Below, in pieces: positions 1 through 6,743 of a stretch of 8,067 nucleotides of DNA. Each line of letters begins with the position of its first letter. The first letter of the stretch is position 1. A model generated the notes under the pieces. It worked only from the letters and a program-made list of their open reading frames with translations, searched no databases and was not told where the DNA came from. The position numbers and the translations under genes were made by a program. Source of the stretch: Roseiflexaceae bacterium (lineage in GTDB: Bacteria; Chloroflexota; Chloroflexia; Chloroflexales; Roseiflexaceae); NCBI GenBank assembly GCA_014381165.1, contig JACMIM010000184.1:1-8067 (forward strand), given 5' to 3'.

Positions 1-3000
1 CAAGTCAGATCAACGCCAAACGGCGTGCGGGCGTTGACCGACTCTGGCCCGCTCACCGCGAAATTACTATTGCCACCCTGTCGGACGACGCCGGTCGAAA
101 GCACGACCTTGTCGCCGACAGGATTGGTGCCCGCCCAATTTTCCACCACTACGATGTAGGTGCCCGCAGCTGGGTTTAGCAGATCGCACTTCTCAAGGGC
201 CGACGCCGTTGCGCTCGTGCAGACCAGTTCGTCCAGTTGGTAGGTTCCATCGGCTGGTGTGCTGCCCTCGCCGTCCAAGAACACGAACATGTCGAGGTCG
301 GCGGCAGTTGTCTCGACCGTCTCAGCGACAAAGCGCAGCGTCGCTGCTGGCACCGTCACTGTGGCAGTATAGATACCATCGGCCTTGTTGTCGTAGATGC
401 TGCCGTTGTTGGTGTCGGTTAGCAGCGTGGTGGTGCTTAGTGTGCCCTTGGCCAGGCCAAAGGTAGCGATTTGCAGATCGCTGATCGCCACCGCCAGCAG
501 TTCGTCGAGTTTCTCGGTACCGGTGGTGTTGCGCGCCTCGATCGTGATACCATCCGGCAGATTCGAGGGGGTCGGCTGAATGGAAACCGGCAGGGTTACT
601 GCGGGCACGCCGGCCAGCGCTGCTGGCGGGGTTAGCGTCACATAGCCAAACGTATACGCGTTCAGTTCCGAGTTGGTCACATCGGCGGTAATCGTCACCG
701 TCTGTGTGCCGCCCGGCGCGATCGTGAAGCTGCTTGGCGTTGCGGTCATCGCCATGCCGCTGGCGCTGGTGGAAACCGACCAGGTCGCGGCGGCATCGAG
801 CGTGTTGCTAAACGTGCGTGTGAACGTGCAGGTGATGATGCATGCTGCATCGGCCACGCTGGCGATGTTCAACTTGGTCGGGTCGCCGCCGAAGAACGGA
901 TCGGCATCAAGAAAGTCAACCGCAGTCTCGTCGAGCACCAGGCCACTCAGCGCCGCCCGGCCCACGTCGATGCGGCCCGCGCCAATATCGAACGGCGTTG
1001 CGGCGGTGGTGCCATCTTCCTTGCGCACGCCCGTGGTGATCGCGGTCAGCATCAAGGCCGATCGCACCTCAGAGGCCGACCAGTCGGGGTGCAGCGAGCG
1101 GATCAGTGCAATCGCACCGGCGTTGTGCGGCGCGGCCATCGAGGTGCCACTGAGTGGGCCGAACTCATCGCTGGCGGCGTCGGTATCGGCGACCGCTGCA
1201 ATGATATCGACACCAGGCGCAGCTACGTCTGGCTTCACAATAAACGGCGAGGTCGCATCCGGGCCACGCGAACTAAAGCCAGCGACAATATCGCCATTGC
1301 TAGCGGACAGGTCGCGTGTGCCTGTTGCAATCGTGCCAGTCAGCGTTGGGGCGGCTGTCAGTGCGGCCTTGAGCGCATTGCCAGCGGCGCTGTCCAAGTG
1401 AACGCCAGGAATCGGGTAGATATCGCCGTTGACCGACTGAGCGGCGCTGGTGTTGGTTAGCACAAAGCCAATCGCACCGGCGGCCTGCGCGTTCTCGGCC
1501 TTCTCAACACGGCCAACCACGCCGCGATCGCAGATAACAATCTTACCCGCGAAGCTGGTACCTGCTTTGAATGGATAGCAAAGCGGATTCGGCAGATCTT
1601 CTTCGTCCAGGAAGTTGCCGGCGTAGACAATAGGTGTCGCTGCGGACAACGGCGGGCTGAAGCTCTTGCCGCTATAGGTCACGCCGCCAGCTGTGATGCT
1701 GGACACAAACGCACGGTTGTGCGTGGTCGCAGCGACACTCATCACCCAGGGCGCGTTCGAGGGCGAGCCAATCGTTTCAGCCCCAGCGCCTTCGTTGCCA
1801 GCCGAAACCGAGGTCAGCACGCCAGCGTTGAGCGCCACCAGGAATGCGAAGGCATCCTCACTAGCCCACGGGTCGCGCGAATCGCCGCCGATCGAGTAAT
1901 TGATTACGTCGACGCCGTTCTCAACCGCGTTGTCGATCGCGCCTATGATGGCGGCACCGACGCAGCCGCCGTTGACGACGCCACTGACCACATACCCACA
2001 AACATCATAGGCGATGATGTTCGCGTGCGGCGCAACGCCGGACACCGTGCCGACATTTGTGCCACCGGCAACCGCGTTATTGAGTACATTGCCGGCGGTG
2101 GTGCTGGCAGTGTGGCTGCCGTGGCCGTCCTCATCCGCCGGGCTTGGCTCGCCGATCGGGCTGCCAGCCGTGTTGACAGTTGCATAGGTGTAGGCACCGA
2201 TCAGCTTGTCGTTGCAGGTGAATGTCGCCTGGAAAATTGCGCTGGCCGGGTCGCATACGCCCACATACGTGCCCGCGCCAAGCGGGTTCGTGTGGTCGTA
2301 GCCATCGCCGCCGACATCGGCGAACGAGGCGTGGCGGAAGTTGATGCCGGAATCGATAATGCCGACCAGCATGCCTTCGCCCTTGTCGGCCCGGATGTCG
2401 CCGCGAATCTCACCGGACGGGTTGGCCGTCGTGTGGAAGTTCAGATACAGCTTGCCTGCATACAGGTTGGCCTCGTCGGCATCGCTGATCGTCACCGCGC
2501 CAACGTACACCGGGTTTGGCGCATCGGCCACCTGGAAGGTGATCGGATAAGCCACCGGGCCGGTGCCATCAGGGTTTGCAACACGGTGAATATGCTGCAT
2601 TGTCGGCGTGATGCCGGACAGGCGAATTTGGAGGGCCAGCGTGTTCGATGCGGCGTCGTAGTTCATCACGGCACTGCCCTTGGCGCTGGTGGCGATCGGG
2701 GCAGGCTTTTCACTTGCGCCGTTTATATCGGCCTTGAACAAGGCTGGCAGGGTCACATCAGCCTTTTGCATCGCGCCGATAAAGCCAGGGCCAGTGTCGG
2801 TCTGCAGCTCACGAATCTCGTCGGCTGTTACCTTTACGACGCCGGGCAGTTGCTCCGTCTGGCGGGCCTGCGCAAGCGACATCTTGACCGCAAAGCCGTT
2901 GTAGGCTACGTCATACGTCTGAACCACGTTCGGGCGCGCGCCAAGCGTTTGCCCCATTTGGTTGATCACCGCCTCGCGCTGGCTTTCCAGGTACGCGCGA

Positions 3001-3290
3001 TACTGCACTGCGGCACCGCTACGGCTGTTGAGCTTGCTTTCGCCGATTTTGGCTGGGCTGGTCGCAGCTAAGCCCGCAAGATCGCCCTGGTAGCTGACTA
3101 GTGGGGCATCGGCGAGACGAACAATGTAAATGCCAGTTGGGCTTTCGCGCAGATCACTTTTGGCCGCTCGTGGGCTGCTGGCCGCCAACGTGCCGCCGCT
3201 AGCAGTGCCGACGACCGCACCCTGTGCCGATGGCGAAACGATCGCTCCAACAAGGGCCAAGCTTGCCAATGATGCAAACACATTTCTCAT
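1..3290 (-). CDS. Secreted S8 (subtilisin-like) serine protease with CHRD and PA domains; C-terminus beyond window edge
   Basis: Extracellular or envelope endopeptidase. The minus-strand frame is open for 1096 codons from ATG 3290 to the window edge, so the gene is partial at its 3' end. The start is supported by GAGGAGA about 7 nt upstream. Order: signal peptide (residues 1 to about 24), I9-like propeptide (about 53-165), CHRD domain (about 185-299: His233-Ile-His235, then LYLNFHTTANPSGEIRGDI with Glu294), S8 catalytic domain with Asp313 (IIDSGIN), His390 (GHGSHTA), oxyanion Asn499 (SAGNEG) and Ser717 (SGTSMAAPH). A PA domain (about 554-650) is inserted between Asn and Ser, as in plant-type (cucumisin-like) subtilases; CNDKLIGA at Cys359 also fits that clade. 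After Ser717 come an Fn3-like domain (about 770-880) and a PPC-like beta domain (about 960-1075, with DLDMFVF near Met1001). Paired cysteines suit an oxidising location. All catalytic residues are intact, so it should be active. The natural substrate is unknown. Confidence 0.93.
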   Translation of the reverse strand, partial: MRNVFASLASLALVGAIVSPSAQGAVVGTASGGTLAASSPRAAKSDLRESPTGIYIVRLADAPLVSYQGDLAGLAATSPAKIGESKLNSRSGAAVQYRAYLESQREAVINQMGQTLGARPNVVQTYDVAYNGFAVKMSLAQARQTEQLPGVVKVTADEIRELQTDTGPGFIGAMQKADVTLPALFKADINGASEKPAPIATSAKGSAVMNYDAASNTLALQIRLSGITPTMQHIHRVANPDGTGPVAYPITFQVADAPNPVYVGAVTISDADEANLYAGKLYLNFHTTANPSGEIRGDIRADKGEGMLVGIIDSGINFRHASFADVGGDGYDHTNPLGAGTYVGVCDPASAIFQATFTCNDKLIGAYTYATVNTAGSPIGEPSPADEDGHGSHTASTTAGNVLNNAVAGGTNVGTVSGVAPHANIIAYDVCGYVVSGVVNGGCVGAAIIGAIDNAVENGVDVINYSIGGDSRDPWASEDAFAFLVALNAGVLTSVSAGNEGAGAETIGSPSNAPWVMSVAATTHNRAFVSSITAGGVTYSGKSFSPPLSAATPIVYAGNFLDEEDLPNPLCYPFKAGTSFAGKIVICDRGVVGRVEKAENAQAAGAIGFVLTNTSAAQSVNGDIYPIPGVHLDSAAGNALKAALTAAPTLTGTIATGTRDLSASNGDIVAGFSSRGPDATSPFIVKPDVAAPGVDIIAAVADTDAASDEFGPLSGTSMAAPHNAGAIALIRSLHPDWSASEVRSALMLTAITTGVRKEDGTTAATPFDIGAGRIDVGRAALSGLVLDETAVDFLDADPFFGGDPTKLNIASVADAACIITCTFTRTFSNTLDAAATWSVSTSASGMAMTATPSSFTIAPGGTQTVTITADVTNSELNAYTFGYVTLTPPAALAGVPAVTLPVSIQPTPSNLPDGITIEARNTTGTEKLDELLAVAISDLQIATFGLAKGTLSTTTLLTDTNNGSIYDNKADGIYTATVTVPAATLRFVAETVETTAADLDMFVFLDGEGSTPADGTYQLDELVCTSATASALEKCDLLNPAAGTYIVVVENWAGTNPVGDKVVLSTGVVRQGGNSNFAVSGPESVNARTPFGVDLT

Positions 3291-3435
3291 TCAGATTTCT
3301 CCTCAGTATGCTTACGGGAGCACGAACTTGTGAAGCAGATACATGTAGAGGGGATTGGGAATTAACCTTTCTAGCGCGTGGATCGCTACGTGGGCGGGGC
3401 GTAATACTGTTAGAAGAGCTTAATGGAATTATGTG

Positions 3436-3464
3436 ATGATACACGAGGAGTGAATTACTGTCAA
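3436..3464 (-). promoter_or_regulatory. Sigma70-type promoter for the S8 protease
   Basis: Read on the minus strand, TTGACA (3464-3459, 6/6 to consensus) is followed after exactly 17 bp by TATCAT (3441-3436, 5/6). The predicted transcript start near 3429 leaves a leader of about 138 nt before ATG 3290. It lies in the only intergenic DNA upstream of the protease and points the right way. The motif match is seen directly; its use is inferred. Confidence 0.7.
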
Positions 3465-3529
3465 GAATTAGTAGCGGCGTTTGCAGGTAACGGGCGAGCG
3501 ACACACCAATAGAAAGATTCCCGGTTCTG

Positions 3530-3595
3530 CCTTTACGAAAAGTAAAGGTTTACAAATACTCCTTTTTGGGGTCTCATCTTTGGGGTCTTGTAAAC
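3530..3595. promoter_or_regulatory. Inverted-repeat half-site cluster, candidate operator
   Basis: CCTTTAC (3530-3536) and GTAAAGG (3542-3548) form a perfect 7-bp inverted repeat with a 5-bp spacer. GTTTACAA (3548-3555) and TTGTAAAC (3588-3595) form a second perfect 8-bp inverted repeat, with centres 40 bp apart, close to four helical turns. All four share the core TTTAC/GTAAA. The cluster ends 12 bp upstream of the -35 of the MerR/CarH-like gene, so it is a natural candidate for autoregulation by that protein. Binding is inferred, not shown. Confidence 0.5.
3565..3588. repeat. 10-bp direct repeat TTTGGGGTCT, 14-bp period
   Basis: TTTGGGGTCT occurs at 3565-3574 and again at 3579-3588, entirely between the arms of the wider inverted repeat, with the second copy touching its right arm. 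Two exact copies in the control region suggest a binding site for a protein that binds in tandem, but no function is known. Confidence 0.5.
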
Positions 3596-3607
3596 GTGTG
3601 CGTTTTA

Positions 3608-3636
3608 TTGACAGAGCATTTGCACTATGCTACAGT
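3608..3636 (+). promoter_or_regulatory. Sigma70-type promoter for the CarH-like regulator
   Basis: TTGACA (3608-3613, 6/6) is followed after 17 bp by TACAGT (3631-3636, 4/6). The predicted start near 3643 gives a leader of about 43 nt to GTG 3686. The -10 element sits within a short inverted repeat, GCACT (3622-3626) and AGTGC (3634-3638), and a tandem CAGTGC pair (3633-3644) follows. The spacing is the ordinary 17 bp rather than the stretched 19-20 bp of promoters activated by classical metal-sensing MerR proteins, which fits a repressor mode. Confidence 0.65.
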
Positions 3637-3685
3637 GCCAGTGCATAACAAAGGTTAGGCGATAGGTGTAGAAAGCGAGCGCAAC

Positions 3686-4654
3686 GTGGCAAGCGCGCCT
3701 CCACTCGGTCAATTTTCAACCGCTCCTGTCTTCAACACAAAAGCTGTCGCCCGTGAAACCGATGTTCCAGCCGATACCTTCCGCGCCTGGGAACGGCGCT
3801 ACGGCATTCCTCGGCCACAGCGCACCGCCGGGGGGCACCGCCTATACTCCGACCGCGACATTGCTATTATTCGCTGGCTGCGCGACCGCACAACCGAAGG
3901 AGTAAACATCAGCCAGGCCGTTCTGCTGCTGAATAACTCTTTGGCGGAGCTATCTCAGGTGCCGCCGCCGCCCGTGCGGGTCGAGCCGCGCGCGATGCCC
4001 CAGCTCATCGACGCGCTGGTCGATACGCTGGTCGCCTTTGATGCCATTCAGGCTGAACGGTTGCTAAGCGAAGCCTTTGCGATGTTTGCCTTTGAGGAAG
4101 TGCTGATCTCACTGGTGCAGCCAGCCATGGTCGAGGTCGGCGAGCGCTGGCATCACGGCGAGATCAACATCGCCGCCGAGCACTTCGCCACACAATTCAT
4201 GCGCCGCAAGCTTTCTGGCCTGCTGAACATGTTTGCGGGCGACACGGGCCGCGGCAAGATTATTATCGCCTGCGCCCCCGACGAGCAGCACGATCTTGGC
4301 GCGCTGTTTGGCGCGCTGTTTTTATCCCGCCAGGGCTGGCATATCATCTATCTTGGGCCGCAAGTGCCGGTGTTCGATCTTCAGGAGGCCGTGCAGGTTC
4401 TCAAGCCTGATCTGGTATGCCTTTCCGCCTCGATGCCCGAAACTGCGCTTCAAGTCGCCGAGGTGGCGCAGGCACTTCGGCACAGTTCGCCACATGTGCC
4501 TGTCGGCTACGGCGGGCGCATCTTCAATCACGATACTGCGCTTCAGGCCGCCATCCCTGGTATCTACCTTGGCCAGGATGGGCGCGAGCTTGTCGAGGCA
4601 GTCCACGCGCTGCTTGTACGCGGCTCGACATCCACCGTCGAGTCCTTCCCGTAG
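3686..4654 (+). CDS. carH: CarH-like MerR-family regulator with adenosylcobalamin-binding domain (probable light sensor)
   Basis: Transcription factor of 322 residues. An N-terminal MerR winged helix (about 14-80, with TFRAWERRYGIPRPQRTAGG typical of the recognition region) is followed by a four-helix cobalamin cap domain (about 105-185) and a Rossmann-type B12-binding domain (about 189-312). The cap carries Trp155 and Glu165-His166 in the W-x9-EH arrangement known from CarH photoreceptors, and E200-Q-H202-D-L-G205 supplies the lower-axial histidine. In that family, adenosylcobalamin drives tetramer formation and operator binding in the dark, and light breaks the Co-C bond and releases DNA. 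All these residues are present, so B12-dependent light sensing is likely, unlike CarA-type relatives that act without B12. GTG 3686 is the only early in-frame start (a stop lies at 3656-3658); the ribosome site is weak. The next gene on the same strand is phytoene synthase, the classic CarH target pathway. A role other than light sensing cannot be excluded from sequence. Confidence 0.88.
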   Translation: MASAPPLGQFSTAPVFNTKAVARETDVPADTFRAWERRYGIPRPQRTAGGHRLYSDRDIAIIRWLRDRTTEGVNISQAVLLLNNSLAELSQVPPPPVRVEPRAMPQLIDALVDTLVAFDAIQAERLLSEAFAMFAFEEVLISLVQPAMVEVGERWHHGEINIAAEHFATQFMRRKLSGLLNMFAGDTGRGKIIIACAPDEQHDLGALFGALFLSRQGWHIIYLGPQVPVFDLQEAVQVLKPDLVCLSASMPETALQVAEVAQALRHSSPHVPVGYGGRIFNHDTALQAAIPGIYLGQDGRELVEAVHALLVRGSTSTVESFP

Positions 4655-4728
4655 CTTCTGAAAGAGCCTTGCATCGGTTATGCGCTTTCCAGCCGTCTCT
4701 AGGGCTTATGCATTCTGTCAGTAGCCAC

Positions 4729-4764
4729 GCGGCTGAAGCCGCTAGCTGGCCAGCAGCTTCAGTC
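4729..4764. repeat. REP-like hairpin repeat, copy A
   Basis: GCGGCTGAAGCCGC (4729-4742) can fold as a hairpin with a short central loop. It is followed by the palindrome GCTGGCCAGC (4745-4754) and then by GCTTCAG (4756-4762), which pairs with CTGAAGC at 4733-4739. The stretch GCCAGCAGCTTCAGTC (4749-4764) matches 15 of 16 bases at 8049-8064 at the other end of the window, so this is a dispersed repeat, not local chance. Confidence 0.6.
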
Positions 4765-4806
4765 ACGGGGGCGGGCGGCGTATCGTTTTAGATGAGGTAC
4801 GCCCTT

Positions 4807-4823
4807 GTGGGCTGCTAGCCCAC
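4807..4823. repeat. Perfect 7-bp hairpin in the carH-crtB gap
   Basis: GTGGGCT (4807-4813) and AGCCCAC (4817-4823) pair perfectly around the 3-nt loop GCT. No T-tract follows, so it does not look like an intrinsic terminator. It resembles the GC-rich hairpins of the dispersed repeats here and may be a diverged copy. Confidence 0.45.
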
Positions 4824-4892
4824 GCATATCATTGGGTGCGTGCAAGACGCTACGTCACACCCCAACCAGCAGGCGGGTTAGGTATGGTACAC

Positions 4893-4921
4893 TTACAAAT
4901 ACCCATGCCTACCTGTATGTT
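4893..4921 (+). promoter_or_regulatory. Candidate crtB promoter/operator with motif shared with the carH upstream region
   Basis: TTACAAATAC (4893-4902) is an exact copy of 3550-3559 upstream of the CarH-like gene. Taking TTACAA (4893-4898) as a weak -35 (3/6), a 17-bp spacer leads to TATGTT (4916-4921, 4/6). Predicted transcription from near 4928 gives a leader of about 97 nt. The shared motif would overlap this -35, a position where a bound repressor blocks polymerase. TAC also recurs every 6 bp here (4888, 4894, 4900). The motif is seen; promoter and operator function are inferred. Confidence 0.4.
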
Positions 4922-5024
4922 GGGCTGCCTGGTCTTTCAGTGTTCCCGCATACGCCTGCTGAGAAGCTTGGAGTAGGGGCGGGCGGCGGAGATGCCCGCT
5001 TTGTGATTGTGGAAGGAGAAGCGT

Positions 5025-6017
5025 GTGTCACTCCATCATTCCAGCCGTTGGGCTGTGCCCGTCCATGGTGTGCGACAAGTGCCACCAGGCGAAGCATCGG
5101 CGCTCCTGGACGCGCTACGCCGTACTACAGAACACGAGCCGCTCTTTCCTCACGATACAGCGCATGGTGCGATTGACATTCACGAGGCCTACCGCCACTG
5201 CTGGCAGGTGACACGCACGCACTCACGCAGTTTCTTTCTTAGCTCGCAGTTCCTGCCCGCCGAAAAACGTCAGGCCATTCGGGCGCTGTATGCGCTGTGC
5301 CGCACCACCGACGACATTGTCGACCAATCGGCGGGCGATGTCGAGCGCAGTCTCTCGCGTTGGGTGTCGCTGGTGCAGGCCGCCGCTCCGCCGCCGTGCG
5401 ATCCGGTGCTGGTCGCCTGGGCCGATACCGCTGGGCGCTACGATGTTCCACAGACGCTGGTCAATGAACTGCTGGCTGGCGTGGCAATGGATTTGACTGT
5501 CAGCCGCTATGCCACGTTCGACGATCTGTGGCTGTACTGCTACCGCGTGGCCTCGGTCGTGGGGCTGCTGTCGATGCATATCGTCGGCTATCGCCAGGGC
5601 GCGCAGCCCTATGCCGTTAGCCTGGGTATCGCGCTACAGCTTACCAACATCCTTCGCGATGTCGGCGAGGACGCAGCGCGCGGGCGCATTTACCTGCCAC
5701 AGGAGGACCTGGCCCGCTTTGGCCTGTGCGACGACGACATTCTGGCAGGGCGGCGCGACGAGCGCTTCCGTGCGCTGATGCGCTATGAAATCGAGCGGGC
5801 GCACACGCTGTACGAGGAATCCTGGCCGGGCATGCAGCTCTTGAGCGAGGACAGTCGCTTTGCGATCGGCGCAGCGGCGCAGGTGTACCGTGGCATTCTG
5901 GGCAAGATTGTCGTGAATGATTTCGATGTGTTCAACCGGCGCGCGCACCTGTCGCTGCGCGAAAAGGTGTGGCTGCTGCCCGATGTGCGTCGACGCCTGC
6001 GCGCGCTGGAACACTAA
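5025..6017 (+). CDS. crtB: Phytoene synthase (squalene/phytoene synthase family)
   Basis: Condenses two geranylgeranyl diphosphate molecules, via prephytoene diphosphate, to phytoene, the first committed step of C40 carotenoid synthesis; expected cytosolic or membrane-associated. With GTG 5025 as start it has 330 residues, usual for bacterial CrtB. This start has AGGAG at 5014-5018 six nt upstream; a TTG at 5007 in the same frame lies upstream of that site and is unlikely. The family features are present: HSRSFFLSSQFLP entry helix (about 66-78), first Asp-rich motif DDIVD (96-100), YCYRVASVVG (about 171-180), and second Asp-rich motif NILRDVGED (208-216) followed by RGRIYLP. DVGED plus RGRIYLP favours CrtB over the hopanoid enzymes HpnC/HpnD or squalene synthase. 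No other carotenoid gene lies in the window. The CarH-like gene upstream suggests light induction. Confidence 0.9.
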   Translation: MSLHHSSRWAVPVHGVRQVPPGEASALLDALRRTTEHEPLFPHDTAHGAIDIHEAYRHCWQVTRTHSRSFFLSSQFLPAEKRQAIRALYALCRTTDDIVDQSAGDVERSLSRWVSLVQAAAPPPCDPVLVAWADTAGRYDVPQTLVNELLAGVAMDLTVSRYATFDDLWLYCYRVASVVGLLSMHIVGYRQGAQPYAVSLGIALQLTNILRDVGEDAARGRIYLPQEDLARFGLCDDDILAGRRDERFRALMRYEIERAHTLYEESWPGMQLLSEDSRFAIGAAAQVYRGILGKIVVNDFDVFNRRAHLSLREKVWLLPDVRRRLRALEH

Positions 6018-6044
6018 CGATTGCAGATTAAAGACCCTCGCCGG

Positions 6045-6156
6045 GAGGCTGAAGCCTCTGGCTCTGTTTACGAAGCCCGCGCAGGCGGGCTGAAGGGGCA
6101 TGTTAGCTCGCGCAGGCGGGCTTAGTAGATGTAGCCCGCGCGTTTACGCGCCGGGC
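6045..6156. repeat. Cluster of four GC-rich hairpin repeats (copy B)
   Basis: Four hairpins stand in a row after crtB. GAGGCTGAAGCCTC lies at 6045-6058. AGCCCGC-GCAG-GCGGGCT lies at 6074-6091. AGCTCGC-GCAG-GCGGGCT lies at 6105-6122 and keeps pairing through a T-G wobble. The fourth has GCCCGCGCG (6134-6142), loop TTTA and CGCGC-C-GGGC (6147-6156) with one bulged C. They share modules with 4729-4764 and 8020-8066. They may also help end crtB transcription, though no clear T-tract follows. Confidence 0.65.
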
Positions 6157-6175
6157 GGCGACCGATGGTATAGTT

Positions 6176-6694
6176 ATGGCAGCAATGACACAACACGCGA
6201 GACGCCTTCCACAGCTGAACACCTGGCCACGCTGGCCACTGCTCACGGTGTTAAGTGTGCTGTTTTTGGGGCCGATTATTGCGCCGCTGTTTCAGGCCAC
6301 GCAGCTCTGGCTGGTGGCTGATTCCGGCGCACTGGCTCGCGATCTGCTTTCAAGCTATATCTGCCCGACACCGGCGAAATCATATGTGCTGGCTGGCTAC
6401 CCGATGGCGGTCTGCGCGCGCTGCTGGGGCGCAACGATCGGGCTGTGGCTGGCCTGGTTTGCCTGCCGACCAACTGACCGTCCGCTGAACAGCATACTGG
6501 CCTGGTTCACAGCCCTACCCTGGCCGCTGCGTCTGGCGCTAGCCGCCCTGCCGTTTCTGTTGTGGGTGGCCGAAATCGTCTGGTGGCCAGCCGCGCCACT
6601 GGGCTTTCTGTTGCTGAATGGGGCGCTAGCCGGCTGCACTGCTGGCCTGTTCTTCTGCTCGATCTATCCGGGGCACACGCGCCGCGCCCAATAG
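6176..6694 (+). CDS. DUF2085-like small integral membrane protein
   Basis: Protein of 172 residues from ATG 6176. Hydrophobic segments at about 20-40, 84-97, 115-136 and 141-163 predict four membrane spans. Cys63 (ICPTP), then KSYVLAGYPMAVCARCWGATIG with Cys80 and Cys83, resembles the conserved C...RSF...G..LPVCARCTG pattern of DUF2085 membrane proteins, whose function is unknown. The Cys cluster may bind a metal or form disulfides; this is inference. A second in-frame ATG at 6185 is an alternative start, and neither has a clear Shine-Dalgarno. TATAGT at 6169-6174 just before the gene resembles a -10 box, which would give an almost leaderless transcript starting at the second ATG. HtrA follows 49 bp downstream on the same strand, so co-transcription is possible. 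Confidence 0.72.
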   Translation: MAAMTQHARRLPQLNTWPRWPLLTVLSVLFLGPIIAPLFQATQLWLVADSGALARDLLSSYICPTPAKSYVLAGYPMAVCARCWGATIGLWLAWFACRPTDRPLNSILAWFTALPWPLRLALAALPFLLWVAEIVWWPAAPLGFLLLNGALAGCTAGLFFCSIYPGHTRRAQ

Positions 6695-6743
6695 CCTAGC
6701 GCAACAGCGCCCGCTTGCACCAGGGGGCAGGAGACCCAAGCCA

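Larger units (their letters stand above)
3291..3685. other. Divergent intergenic control region (protease / carH-like)
   Basis: This 395-bp gene-free stretch separates two divergently transcribed genes and is more AT-rich than the flanking coding DNA. From left to right it holds the roughly 138-nt leader of the protease mRNA, a minus-strand sigma70-like promoter (3436-3464), a cluster of inverted half-sites (3530-3595) with an internal direct repeat, and a plus-strand promoter (3608-3636) followed by the short leader of the regulator gene. I saw no small ORF with a convincing start and no known riboswitch or tRNA in it. Confidence 0.8.
4655..5024. other. Intergenic region between carH-like and crtB
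   Basis: This 370-bp gap has no convincing gene. It contains a hairpin repeat (4729-4764), a second hairpin (4807-4823), a possible operator/promoter (4893-4921) and a strong ribosome site for crtB (AGGAG, 5014-5018). No T-rich intrinsic terminator was seen after the regulator gene, so readthrough into crtB is possible. Confidence 0.7.

Noticed and set aside
837..851. Short palindrome GATGCA-TGC-TGCATC
   Set aside because: It lies inside the protease coding sequence (encoding Asp-Ala-Ala-Cys-Ile region) and has no second copy; chance is adequate.
673..1401. Plus-strand open frame of 242 codons
   Set aside because: It is antisense to the PA, catalytic Ser and Fn3-like part of the protease, has no ribosome site and has a low-complexity Ala/Val/Ser composition.
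1719..3071. Long plus-strand open frame (450 codons) opposite the protease gene
   Set aside because: It lies wholly antisense to a protease frame with clear domains and an intact triad. Its translation is Arg/Val/Ala-rich without recognisable motifs, as expected for a shadow frame in GC-rich DNA.
3291..3429. Riboswitch (for example cobalamin) in the long protease leader
   Set aside because: No B12-box-like or other conserved riboswitch core could be recognised, and no strong stem structure was seen by eye.
5007..5024. TTG 5007 as the start of phytoene synthase
   Set aside because: The AGGAG ribosome site (5014-5018) would lie inside the coding sequence; GTG 5025 is placed six nt after it.
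6045..6156. CRISPR-like array after crtB
   Set aside because: The repeats are hairpins of differing sequence with short irregular gaps; there are no uniform repeats with unique spacers and no cas genes.
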